This document shows, piece by piece, positions 7,900-16,203 of a stretch of DNA of 64,000 bases. Each line of letters opens with the position of its first letter. Position 1 is the stretch's first letter. Source of the DNA: an uncultured bacterium (GTDB lineage Bacteria; Cyanobacteriota; Vampirovibrionia; Gastranaerophilales; Gastranaerophilaceae); the NCBI GenBank assembly GCA_949282195.1, contig CASDOW010000005.1, forward strand, positions 1 through 64,000. Reading direction: 5' to 3'. The notes under the pieces are model-generated. The model was not told the origin of the DNA, made no database searches, and saw nothing but the letters and a program-made list of their open reading frames with translations. The position numbers and the translations under genes are program-made.

Positions 7900-8357
7900 T
7901 GAAAAAAATTATTTTAAGCTTAATAATCACATTCTTATCAATTAATCTTTATGCTTTGGCTGATTTAAATCCGCCCATGCCCCACAAACCAAAACCAACG
8001 CACAAAGAACAAAAAGAATTTAGTCAATTGCTTGATGAAAGATTGAATTTTACCCCTGAACAAAAAGCAATTCTTAAACAAAATCGCAAAAAAAACAGAA
8101 AAGAAATGGAAAAAATCGTTAAAGAAATGGAAAAATTGCACAATGAAATAAAAGTTGTGTATCTTTCAGGTATTCCAAAATATCAAGCAGACATTAAAAC
8201 AAGCACCAAAAAAATACAGCTTGTATTGTTAAAACAAGAAGCAGATAATTTAAGAAAAAAACACAGAGAAGAATTTGAAAAAATTCTGACAGACGAACAA
8301 AAAGTTGAATTTGAAAAATTCAAAAAAGAACTTTTAATCAAAAAAACTAATCAATAA
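7899..8357 (+). CDS. Spy/CpxP-like periplasmic protein (LTXXQ family)
   Basis: A 152-residue exported protein with a signal peptide of about 21 residues followed by a proline-rich stretch. It has the two LTXXQ-type motifs of the Spy/CpxP/CnrX-like family, FTPEQ at 51-55 and LTDEQ at 130-134. Between them is a long charged helical hairpin. Family members are periplasmic chaperones or sensors of envelope stress or metals. Here it is translationally coupled to an ECF sigma factor, an arrangement known from Cnr-type metal sensing. Its 3' end overlaps the convergent gene by 11 nt. Confidence 0.85.
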   Translation: MKKIILSLIITFLSINLYALADLNPPMPHKPKPTHKEQKEFSQLLDERLNFTPEQKAILKQNRKKNRKEMEKIVKEMEKLHNEIKVVYLSGIPKYQADIKTSTKKIQLVLLKQEADNLRKKHREEFEKILTDEQKVEFEKFKKELLIKKTNQ

Positions 8358-8925
8358 ATCTTAAAGAAGTTTTTCCACTTCCGATATTATTTCCTGCTTT
8401 ATCAAAATAATCAACATCAACATTCATAGATGGTGCAGTTCGCTTTGGAATATTGTTTGCACTTTCAGCAGCTTGCCCTGCAGCATCTTTTGCTTTATTA
8501 ACAGCATCATCTGCCGCGTTTTTAGCTTTTTTAGCAGCTTCTTTGGCTGCATCTTTTGCTTTATGTGTTGCTTCTTTTGCTTTTGTCTTAAAGCTATTAA
8601 AGGCGTTTTTAAATGCTTCTTTAGCATTACCTGATTTTGCTGATGAATAAAATTCTTTTGCTTTATTTGCAGCGTTTTTAATTGTTTCCTTGTTCAACTT
8701 GCCTTTTTTAAACGCATAAACCAATGCACCGCCTGCTGCTAAAATTACGCCGATTGAAACAAATTTGTCAATTTTTGCTCTTGAACTTTTTTTGTTTTTA
8801 TAACAATCAGCTTTAACATTTCCAAGTCCCGTATACGCATTACCGGTTTGAATATATGCATTCAAAGACCCGCCCATGCCTAATACACGTCTACCTCCGA
8901 TGTCAGAAATTCTATTACCATACAT
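8347..8925 (-). CDS. Ala/Lys-rich LEA-like protein with a hydrophobic segment
   Basis: A 192-residue protein. An N-terminal glycine-rich region is followed by a hydrophobic stretch (VSIGVILAAGGALVYAF, about residues 55-75). Next comes a long low-complexity helix built from repeats of the AKxAA/KEAAKKAK type, resembling late-embryogenesis-abundant or histone H1-like sequences. The C-terminal 35 residues are non-repetitive. The ATG at 8925 is chosen over 8946 because AAGGA lies about 10 nt upstream and a TATAAT (8947-8952) sits correctly for a short leader. The function is unknown. Confidence 0.7.
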   Translation of the reverse strand: MYGNRISDIGGRRVLGMGGSLNAYIQTGNAYTGLGNVKADCYKNKKSSRAKIDKFVSIGVILAAGGALVYAFKKGKLNKETIKNAANKAKEFYSSAKSGNAKEAFKNAFNSFKTKAKEATHKAKDAAKEAAKKAKNAADDAVNKAKDAAGQAAESANNIPKRTAPSMNVDVDYFDKAGNNIGSGKTSLRFID

Positions 8926-8950
8926 ACTATATAATCCTTCAAACATATTA

Positions 8951-8984
8951 TAATAAAGTATTTTTTTATTAAAAAATTGCCTAA
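8951..8984. repeat. 34-bp intergenic element, copy 2
   Basis: The partner of 6994-7027, with only two mismatches. It again lies between a leftward hypothetical gene and a rightward gene. Its TTGCCT (8977-8982) is followed 18 bp later by TATAAA (9001-9006), the -10 box of the gene at 9013. Confidence 0.7.
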
Positions 8985-9006
8985 CAAAGAAAATATTTGT
9001 TATAAA
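8977..9006 (+). promoter_or_regulatory. Putative leaderless promoter of the membrane protein gene
   Basis: TTGCCT, an 18-bp spacer and an extended -10 (TG-T-TATAAA, ending at 9006), exactly 6 nt before the ATG at 9013. No Shine-Dalgarno sequence is present. Confidence 0.55.
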
Positions 9007-9012
9007 TTTTAA

Positions 9013-10593
9013 ATGAATAAATTAAAAGTACATATTTTTATAATCACAATAGTATTTATTATTTTTAGCATTTTTCTTTTTGGCAAAACAGGAAATATGC
9101 TGATTGATTTTTCAAGAGAAATTTATATTCCCTATCAACTTTTAAAAGGGGAGATATTATCCAAGGATATTTTTCAGATTTACGGATTTTGGGGATACTT
9201 TATAAATCAACTATTGTATAAAATTATTTTAAGCCCTAAAATTCTGATTTTAGAAGCACACATTTTGTCATATTTAACAGCAATAGGCTTTTACCTGATT
9301 TTAATTAACTATGTTAAAAAAAATTATGCGCTGATTTTTACACTCTTTTTTATCAGTATAAATATCTTTTCAAATTCAATTTTTTCTTTTGTAATCCCAT
9401 ATTCCTATGCAATGATTTGGGCGGTTTTTGCAAGCGTTTATATGCTGTATTTCACTCTTAAAAACAAACTAAATATTGCATTTTTATTTTTAGGCTTAAT
9501 TTTTGTAAATCGAATTGAATTATTTGTTTTATTTTCAACTTGGTTATTAATATATTTTCTAACTAAAAAAATAAATTTTATAAAAAATCTGCCTTTCTTA
9601 TTTATATTTCCGGCTTTTAACTTATTGTATCTATATTTTAATAACGTTACAATTAACGAAATTTTGAATAATTTTAATCTAATCAAGATAATGTCAAACA
9701 CAGAAGCAATCAAATATCTCTACAAGCTAACAGGTGCATTTTTTTCAAAAATCAGTTTTTTATACCATCTTAAAGAAACATTGATTTTACTTATACTGGT
9801 TTTTATCAGCTACTTTTTATTCAAAAAAAATCACAAAATAGCGTGCTACGCATTTTTAGCAATATCATTATTTCTTTTCAATCAAAACGGAGAACTCTTT
9901 CACCTTAATTTATTGATGTTGATTATATTAACATTAATAAACATTAGAAAATTAAATTCTAAAACTCTTTTAATAATTGGCTTTTCACTCATCTTATCCT
10001 CCAAAGCCATATTTAACAGTTCATTTTTTGGCTATGGAAATTTCGGGTATATTTTTGTTCTTTTTAGCATTTTTCTAATTTGCAAAAAATATATTTCAAC
10101 AAAATATCTAATAAATTTTTTAATAATATTTTTAATTATTCAAAATATTTTCAATTTCATTTACTTTAAGATTAACCCAAAATACAAAACAAAAACAAAC
10201 TGGGTATATCTTACCAAAGAATTTAGAGATATATTTGATAAAACAAACGAATTTATCGATAATAATATACCTGAAAATCAAAATTTCATTGTGGTTCCTG
10301 AAGGTCAAATTTTTAATTTAATACATAAAAAACCTTGGGGATTTTATAATTCAACATTCACCCCATTAGATTTTGAAACATTTAAAGAAGAGAACTTAAT
10401 AAAAAAATTAAAATCAAATAAAACACCATATATAATATTTTTTCCCAGAAACACATCAGATTACGGAAAAGCGCCGATTTGTTATAATTATGGAGTTGAT
10501 TTTTGTACATATGTTATGGATAATTATACAAGAATAACAATTTTAGATAGTAATAATTATAAGGTTTTGATTTTTAAAAGAAATGAAAAATAA
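9013..10593 (+). CDS. Polytopic membrane protein, possible GT-C glycosyltransferase
   Basis: A 526-residue protein with about 11-12 hydrophobic helices over residues 1-390 and a soluble C-terminal domain of about 130 residues. This layout, with an acidic first loop (near ID-FSREIYIPYQLLKGE), is that of GT-C fold glycosyltransferases that use lipid-linked sugars. No signature motif proves the activity. It overlaps rimO by 11 nt. A second protein of the same general layout is encoded at 44729-46594. Confidence 0.6.
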   Translation: MNKLKVHIFIITIVFIIFSIFLFGKTGNMLIDFSREIYIPYQLLKGEILSKDIFQIYGFWGYFINQLLYKIILSPKILILEAHILSYLTAIGFYLILINYVKKNYALIFTLFFISINIFSNSIFSFVIPYSYAMIWAVFASVYMLYFTLKNKLNIAFLFLGLIFVNRIELFVLFSTWLLIYFLTKKINFIKNLPFLFIFPAFNLLYLYFNNVTINEILNNFNLIKIMSNTEAIKYLYKLTGAFFSKISFLYHLKETLILLILVFISYFLFKKNHKIACYAFLAISLFLFNQNGELFHLNLLMLIILTLINIRKLNSKTLLIIGFSLILSSKAIFNSSFFGYGNFGYIFVLFSIFLICKKYISTKYLINFLIIFLIIQNIFNFIYFKINPKYKTKTNWVYLTKEFRDIFDKTNEFIDNNIPENQNFIVVPEGQIFNLIHKKPWGFYNSTFTPLDFETFKEENLIKKLKSNKTPYIIFFPRNTSDYGKAPICYNYGVDFCTYVMDNYTRITILDSNNYKVLIFKRNEK

Positions 10594-11887
10594 AGAAACA
10601 ATTGGAATTTTGCAATTTGGCTGCGCTAAAAATCTAATCGATTTAGAATTAATGATAGGTTTATTAGTCCAGAACGGATACAGATACAGCCTAAACCCTG
10701 ATGATAAAAACATAAAAACCGTAATAATAAACACTTGTTCATTTATCCATGATGCTGAAAAAGAAAGCGTTGAAGCAATTATGGATATGATAGCAAAAAA
10801 GAAAAGAATAATTCTTACAGGCTGTCTTGTTCAAAAATACCAAGAAAAGCTTGTTGAGTTATTACCCGAAGTAAAAAACTTCATTGGCGTTAGCAACTAC
10901 GACAAAATAATAGAAGCAATTGAAAACAAAAACTATGTAAATATATCCAAAGAACCAAGTTATTGTTATAGAGAAGACATAAAAAGAGAACAAATAACAG
11001 TAGGTTCATCCAGCTACATCAAAATAGCCGAAGGCTGCTACTACAATTGCGGATATTGCGTAATTCCGCAATTAAGAGGGTCGTATAAATCAAGAAAAAT
11101 TGAAAATATAGTAGAAGAAGCAAAAGAACTTGCAAAAAAAGGTGTATCTGAAATTATATTAATCGCACAAGACACAACAAGCTATGGACTTGATTTATAC
11201 AAAAAACCAATGCTTGCAAAACTCTTAGAAGAATTAAACAAAATAGAAGAAATAAACTGGATAAGAATAATGTATGCTTATCCGACAAATTTCAACGATG
11301 AATTGATTGATGCTATGGCAAAACTGGATAAAGTTGTGAAATATATAGATATCCCTTTGCAACATTCACACCCTGATGTTTTAAAAAGAATGAAACGCCC
11401 TGTAATAGATTATGAAAAATTCATTCAAAAAATAAGAAAAAAAATCAAAAATGTTGCAATAAGAACCAGTTTTATTGTGGGATATCCTGAAGAATCAGAA
11501 GAAGAATTTAAGCATTTATGTAATTTTGTAAAAAAAATAAAATTTGATAAAGTTGGAGTTTTTGCTTATTCAAGAGAAAAAAATACATACGCATACGCCC
11601 TAAAACCGCAAATAAAAGCTAATATTAAAAATAAAAGAAAAAAAGAATTGATGAAAATTCAAAAAGAAATTTCATATAGTATAAATAAAGGTTTTATAAA
11701 AAAAACTATTCCGTGTATAATAGAAGAACTCCACTCCGACGGAACAATTGTAGCAAGAAGTTACAAAGACGCACCTGAAGTGGACGGTCTTGTATATATT
11801 AAGTCAAACGAATATTTAACCCCCGGCGACATAGTCGACGTAAAAATAACCAAAGCAACATGCTATGATATGTATGGTGTGGTATAA
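10583..11887 (+). CDS. rimO: Ribosomal protein S12 methylthiotransferase RimO
   Basis: A 434-residue radical SAM methylthiotransferase. The N-terminal UPF0004 domain carries the three [4Fe-4S] cysteines C14 (in GCAKNLID), C52 and C81. The radical SAM cluster motif C-x3-C-x2-C is at C152, C156 and C159, and a TRAM domain forms the C-terminus. The GCAKN signature separates RimO from MiaB. It adds a methylthio group to the conserved aspartate of ribosomal protein S12. It starts inside the preceding gene. Confidence 0.93.
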   Translation: MKNKETIGILQFGCAKNLIDLELMIGLLVQNGYRYSLNPDDKNIKTVIINTCSFIHDAEKESVEAIMDMIAKKKRIILTGCLVQKYQEKLVELLPEVKNFIGVSNYDKIIEAIENKNYVNISKEPSYCYREDIKREQITVGSSSYIKIAEGCYYNCGYCVIPQLRGSYKSRKIENIVEEAKELAKKGVSEIILIAQDTTSYGLDLYKKPMLAKLLEELNKIEEINWIRIMYAYPTNFNDELIDAMAKLDKVVKYIDIPLQHSHPDVLKRMKRPVIDYEKFIQKIRKKIKNVAIRTSFIVGYPEESEEEFKHLCNFVKKIKFDKVGVFAYSREKNTYAYALKPQIKANIKNKRKKELMKIQKEISYSINKGFIKKTIPCIIEELHSDGTIVARSYKDAPEVDGLVYIKSNEYLTPGDIVDVKITKATCYDMYGVV

Positions 11888-11888
11888 T
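11880..11888 (+). promoter_or_regulatory. Extended -10 promoter of the HspR-like gene
   Basis: TGG-TATAAT overlaps the rimO stop codon, about 37 bp before the ATG at 11925. No good -35 box is visible, as is common for extended -10 promoters. Confidence 0.4.
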
Positions 11889-11924
11889 GTAAGAAAAAGA
11901 GATAACAGTAAATTGAGAATAGTT

Positions 11925-12317
11925 ATGCAAAAAAAATCAAAAACGGAATCAATAGACACAAAATTAGCAATTTTACCGATAAGTTCAGTAGCTCAATCCC
12001 TTAATATTCACCAAAGAACATTAAGAATTTACGACAAAGAAGGTATTTTATCGCCAAACAGAAGCGACAAAAATCGCAGAAACTACAGCATTGATGATTT
12101 AGAAAAAGCAAAACTTGTTTTATTTTTAACAAGAAATTTAGCTCTTAATCTTTCAGGCGTTAAAATTATTCTTGCTATTTTAGAGGAAAATAAAGTAGAA
12201 CCAAAAGACTATCTAAAATACATAAATAAAGTTGCAAAACTTGCCAAAATTGACAAGTCCACACAAGAAAATAATGTTGAAAAATCTTCCAACAGAGGAA
12301 GAAAAGCAAAAAAATAA
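11925..12317 (+). CDS. MerR-superfamily regulator, HspR-like
   Basis: A 130-residue protein with a MerR-type winged helix at about residues 15-85. The segments ISSVAQSLNIHQRTLRIYDKEGI and RRNYSIDDLEKAKLV are followed by a LALNLSGVKIIL stretch that is characteristic of HspR, the repressor of dnaK operons. The C-terminal tail is basic (GRKAKK). The start is the ATG at 11925; the upstream in-frame ATG lies inside rimO. No heat-shock gene lies in this window, so its target is unknown. Confidence 0.75.
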   Translation: MQKKSKTESIDTKLAILPISSVAQSLNIHQRTLRIYDKEGILSPNRSDKNRRNYSIDDLEKAKLVLFLTRNLALNLSGVKIILAILEENKVEPKDYLKYINKVAKLAKIDKSTQENNVEKSSNRGRKAKK

Positions 12318-12318
12318 A

Positions 12319-13197
12319 TTATTTTTCAATTATCTTTAAATAAGACTCATAAGCCTTATAAGAGCTTCTTGCCAAAGGAGCAACAATCGGCAATATTTTT
12401 GTGTTATTTTTAATAAAATCTTCTATTGCCTTGTATTCATCAAGAGTATAGTACTTTTCAACCTCAAGATGTTTCTTGGAAGGCTGAATATATTGACCCA
12501 CAGTCACAATATCAAGCCCAATCTTATCTAAATCAAAAACAAGCTCCTTGATTTCATCCATTGTTTCACCAAGTCCAAGCATAAAACCCGATTTTGTAAT
12601 CATTCCTTTTGATTTTGCATATTTCAAAACCTCAAGCGTACAATCGTAATCTGCCATAGCTCGAGCTATCGGATACAACCTTTTAACAGTTTCAATATTA
12701 TGGTTAAACACATCAGGTTTTTGATTAATTACTCTATCAAGCGCAATATGATTACCTTTAAAATCAGGAATTAAGACTTCAATTTTAATTTCGGAATTTA
12801 ATTTTCTAACTTCTTGCATTGTTTTTTCGTAATAAATTGAACCGTAATCATTATTTTCCTTTAAATCATCCCTCGTTACAGATGTTATAACACAATATTT
12901 TAAATTAAGCTCATTAGCTGCCCTAGCAACATTAAAGGGTTCATTTTCGTCTAATCCCAGTGGTGTTTTTTGAGAAATATTACAAAAAGCACAATTTCTT
13001 GTACAAGTATCACCTAAAATTAAAAAAGTAGCGGTTCTTGAAGAATAACATTCACATTTGTTAGGGCATCTGGCTCCGTCACAAACAGTATGAAGATTAT
13101 TTTTAGTGATAATTTTTTTAACAGCTTGAAATTCTTTGTTATCCAGTGAAGCAATTTTTGTTTTTAAATATTCAGGTAAACGCAATCTATCTGCCAT
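12319..13197 (-). CDS. lipA: Lipoyl synthase
   Basis: A 292-residue radical SAM enzyme that inserts two sulfur atoms into octanoyl groups on lipoyl domains. The auxiliary cluster cysteines are C39, C44 and C50 (CDGARCPNKCEC), and the radical SAM cluster is C65, C69 and C72. The ATG at 13197 has GAGG 8 nt upstream and overlaps lpd by 11 nt. It is the last gene of the folK/HI0933/lpd/lipA run. The E3 gene next to it suggests service to a lipoylated dehydrogenase or the glycine cleavage system. Confidence 0.95.
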   Translation of the reverse strand: MADRLRLPEYLKTKIASLDNKEFQAVKKIITKNNLHTVCDGARCPNKCECYSSRTATFLILGDTCTRNCAFCNISQKTPLGLDENEPFNVARAANELNLKYCVITSVTRDDLKENNDYGSIYYEKTMQEVRKLNSEIKIEVLIPDFKGNHIALDRVINQKPDVFNHNIETVKRLYPIARAMADYDCTLEVLKYAKSKGMITKSGFMLGLGETMDEIKELVFDLDKIGLDIVTVGQYIQPSKKHLEVEKYYTLDEYKAIEDFIKNNTKILPIVAPLARSSYKAYESYLKIIEK

Positions 13198-14503
13198 TTT
13201 TAATAACCTCATTTACAATTTCAGATAAGCTCGGGTGCGGAAATATCATATCATCAATTTCATCTATTGGAATTTTTTTATCAATTAATATATTGAAAAT
13301 TGCAATCAATAAATCAGCATCTTTAGAAACAATGTGGGCACCTTTTATTAAATTATCTTTGATGATTACCTTAACAAGTCCGTCCTGAGCATTATCACAC
13401 CAAGATTTTGCAACTGAGCTTATTAAAATTTTTTTAATCTGATAATTTTGTTTATCTTCTAAATCCTGTTCCCTTAAACCAATAGAAGCAATTTGAGGAG
13501 AAGTATATATAACAGAAGGTATTGGTTTTTTAGTTACGGAAACATCAAACAAAATCTTTTTCATAACGCTTTTTGCCTGATATGAAGCTGCATGCGCTAA
13601 CATCATTTCACAATTTGCATCACCTATTACATATAAATTATCAAAATCAGTTGAATAATCATCATAAACTTTTAATTTAAAATTCTCTTGACAGCCTGAA
13701 ATTGATATTTCGGGCAAAATCGGTTTTCTGCCGACACAAGATAATATTAAATCCGTTTCAAATGTAATTTCGGAATTTAGCGTAACTATATTTTTGTTGA
13801 TATCTTTTATAAAATCATCTTTGTAAAACTCAATATTTCGATTTTTTAAAATTCTCTCAAGTCTTTTTTGAACATCAATATCACACAAAGGAGCTAAATT
13901 AGGAGCTTTTTCAATTATTTTTACATTAACATTTAGTGATGAAAATATAATCGCCCATTCTAAACCAATAGCTCCTGAGCCAATAATTGTAATGCTTTTA
14001 GGTATTTTTTTTAAACCATATAAATCATCAGAATTAATTATAAATCTATGGTCAAATTCAAGCCCTTCTAACTCAACAGGCCTAGATCCCGTTGCAATAA
14101 TAACATTTTTTGCCTGATAATAATTATCATCAGCAGCAATTTGAACTTCGTCATCAATTACACAGATTTCCGCCTTTGCTTTTACAAGAGTTATATTTCT
14201 TTTTAAGGAAGGCTCTAAAACTTTGCTGAATTTAGCCACAATATCGGTTTTTCTTTCAAGTATCTTGTGCCAATCATAATTAGGTGATGAAAATAATTGT
14301 ATACCAAGTTTATCTGAGTCTTTCAATTCATTTAATAAATCGGCACAGTGCAAGATTGCTTTTGTGGGAATACATCCTTGGTTTAAACAAGTACCTCCAA
14401 TATCACCATTTTCAAATGCAATTACTTTTAAATTGTTCTTTATTGCAATATCGCAAGCCTCTAAACCGGCAGGACCCAGTCCAATTACAGCTAAATCATA
14501 CAT
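13187..14503 (-). CDS. lpdA: Dihydrolipoamide dehydrogenase (E3)
   Basis: A 438-residue FAD disulfide reductase. The redox motif GGTCLNQGCIPTK has its cysteines at 39 and 44. A GSGAIGLEW NAD-binding motif lies near residue 175, and the C-terminal catalytic segment PHPSLSE near residue 425 replaces the usual HAHPTLSE. It reoxidises dihydrolipoamide with NAD+. It is slightly shorter than typical E3 (about 460-475 residues). The GGAG ribosome binding site is 8 nt before the ATG, and 2 bp separate it from the upstream stop codon. Confidence 0.92.
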   Translation of the reverse strand: MYDLAVIGLGPAGLEACDIAIKNNLKVIAFENGDIGGTCLNQGCIPTKAILHCADLLNELKDSDKLGIQLFSSPNYDWHKILERKTDIVAKFSKVLEPSLKRNITLVKAKAEICVIDDEVQIAADDNYYQAKNVIIATGSRPVELEGLEFDHRFIINSDDLYGLKKIPKSITIIGSGAIGLEWAIIFSSLNVNVKIIEKAPNLAPLCDIDVQKRLERILKNRNIEFYKDDFIKDINKNIVTLNSEITFETDLILSCVGRKPILPEISISGCQENFKLKVYDDYSTDFDNLYVIGDANCEMMLAHAASYQAKSVMKKILFDVSVTKKPIPSVIYTSPQIASIGLREQDLEDKQNYQIKKILISSVAKSWCDNAQDGLVKVIIKDNLIKGAHIVSKDADLLIAIFNILIDKKIPIDEIDDMIFPHPSLSEIVNEVIKNGR

Positions 14504-14505
14504 TT

Positions 14506-15639
14506 TTATAACTCCAAACCATATTTTTTAATTATAAAACTAACTACGCTTTTTGCAACAACATAACCGCTCGACCAGCAATTTTGAAGATTGAAACCTC
14601 CGCAAAATCCGTCAATATTCATCACTTCGCCGCAAAACCAAAGATTATCTTGCAACCTTGATTTACAATCTTTATCTAATTCATTCAAATCCACTCCGCC
14701 GGCATTAACTATTTCACCCATAGAAGCCGTTGAGATAACTCTTAAATTAAGCTTAGAATATGAAATTAATTTTTTATTTGAAACTTCAGCAGCCTTTTTA
14801 TTTTCATCACCAATTAAAACCAACGCTAGCGATTTTGGAATAAAATTAGAAAGCAAATTTAAAATTGATTTTTTTGGAAATTCTTTGCAGGCTTTAATCA
14901 ATTCTTCACTGTCAAATAAATTAATAGCTATATTATAAGGAAATTCCTTATATGCATTAATTGAAGAAATTTTAAAAACCAAGGGGCCCGAAATGCCGTC
15001 TTTAGTGAAAATGAAATCACCGTCTAAAGATTTAACGCTAACCCCTTTAGGATACAATGACGCATTTTCTATTTTTAGCGCACAAAGTGCTTTTTTAAAT
15101 TCTACACATTTATGTCCAAAGCTTTTAATTAAAGTTTCGCTTCCTCTTGAACCGGTACAAATAACAACAATATCATAATTTTTAAGCTCATTTTTTGAAC
15201 TTATTTTTTTATTTATTAAATTAACATTTTTAAAAGATTTCAATTTACTAAATAACTTATTTCTAACATCTTTAGCGCTTTGAGATTTAGGAAAAATTCT
15301 GCTGTCAGACTCACATACAGTATCTATTCCGATTGACTTAAAAAAATCAATGCTGTCAAAATTTGAGTGTCTTGAAAATAAAGAATATAAAAATTTTTCT
15401 CCTCTAGGATAGTTTTTTGCAAATTCCTTTATATCATCAATAGCATTAGTAATATTACATCTGCCGTTTCCTGTGGGCAGAATTGTTCTTAAGACTTGAC
15501 CTTTATCAAACAAGTCTAACTCAAAGTTTGCAAACTTTATTTCAGACAACATTCCAAGAATATTAACAGCACAATATACCCCGCTTGGACCGGCGCCTAC
15601 AACAGCTATCTTGATTTTACTTTGGTAAGACTGTACCAT
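14506..15639 (-). CDS. HI0933-like (YhiN/BaiN family) flavoprotein
   Basis: A 377-residue NAD(P)/FAD-dependent oxidoreductase. The FAD motif GAGPSGVY lies at about residues 14-21 and the family signature TGNGRCNITN near residue 55. The C-terminal G-E-x-x-x-x-D-G-x-x-G-G-x-N segment (CGEVMNIDGFCGGFNLQ) closes the FAD site. The physiological substrate of this family is poorly known. I chose the ATG at 15639 because the upstream alternative at 15675 lies deep inside folK; a GAGGA lies about 12 nt before it. Confidence 0.85.
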   Translation of the reverse strand: MVQSYQSKIKIAVVGAGPSGVYCAVNILGMLSEIKFANFELDLFDKGQVLRTILPTGNGRCNITNAIDDIKEFAKNYPRGEKFLYSLFSRHSNFDSIDFFKSIGIDTVCESDSRIFPKSQSAKDVRNKLFSKLKSFKNVNLINKKISSKNELKNYDIVVICTGSRGSETLIKSFGHKCVEFKKALCALKIENASLYPKGVSVKSLDGDFIFTKDGISGPLVFKISSINAYKEFPYNIAINLFDSEELIKACKEFPKKSILNLLSNFIPKSLALVLIGDENKKAAEVSNKKLISYSKLNLRVISTASMGEIVNAGGVDLNELDKDCKSRLQDNLWFCGEVMNIDGFCGGFNLQNCWSSGYVVAKSVVSFIIKKYGLEL

Positions 15640-16120
15640 ATAAAAAAACATCCTCAGGATTTTGTAATTCATCATACAATTCAGAAATTGTTTTATTAAA
15701 AACAGGATGAACCAAGTCAGACTTCACTTCAAGCATTGGCACCAAAACAAAAGCTCTTTCATGCATAAAAGGATGCGGAATAGTTAAAATATCACCGTTT
15801 GAAATAATTTTGTCGTTATAAATCAAAATATCGATATCTATAATTCTTTGACCCCATTTTTCGGTTTTAACTCTGCCTAATTTTAATTCAATAGTTTTAC
15901 AATACTCCAACAATTCCATTGGAGTATACTCGGTATCAATAGCAAGTGCAGCATTAACAAACCAATTTTGATTTTTATTTCCCCAAGGCTCTGTTTCATA
16001 AAAAGATGAGGTTTTTACAACTTTAATTTTATCACTCATATTAAGCAAACCGACCGCATGCTGAATATTTGCCGCTCTATCATCCATATTGGAGCCGATA
16101 GATAAAAAAACTCTTGCCAT
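15617..16120 (-). CDS. folK: Dihydropterin pyrophosphokinase (HPPK)
   Basis: A 167-residue folate biosynthesis enzyme that transfers pyrophosphate from ATP to 6-hydroxymethyl-dihydropterin. The FLSIGSNM N-terminus, the YETEPWG pterin segment, the LKLGR and RIIDIDILIY metal-binding segment and the PHPFMHERAFVLVPM segment are all present. AAGGA precedes the ATG. It is the first gene of a leftward operon and overlaps the next gene by about 23 nt. Confidence 0.95.
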   Translation of the reverse strand: MARVFLSIGSNMDDRAANIQHAVGLLNMSDKIKVVKTSSFYETEPWGNKNQNWFVNAALAIDTEYTPMELLEYCKTIELKLGRVKTEKWGQRIIDIDILIYNDKIISNGDILTIPHPFMHERAFVLVPMLEVKSDLVHPVFNKTISELYDELQNPEDVFLYGTVLPK

Positions 16121-16144
16121 TAATCACATTCCTTTGTCATATAT

Positions 16145-16173
16145 TTAACATTTTATAATTCTTTTGTTATAAT
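16145..16173 (+). promoter_or_regulatory. Promoter of ftsH
   Basis: TTAACA (16145-16150), a 17-bp spacer and an extended -10 TG-T-TATAAT (16165-16173). AGGAG lies about 5 nt before the ftsH ATG. Confidence 0.65.
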
Positions 16174-16203
16174 ATCAATATAATAGTTTTTCAAGAGGAG
16201 TCT

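Noticed and set aside
8453-8650. Plus-strand alanine/serine-rich reading frame opposite the Ala/Lys-rich gene
   Set aside because: It is the shadow of the repetitive minus-strand gene, without start signals of its own.
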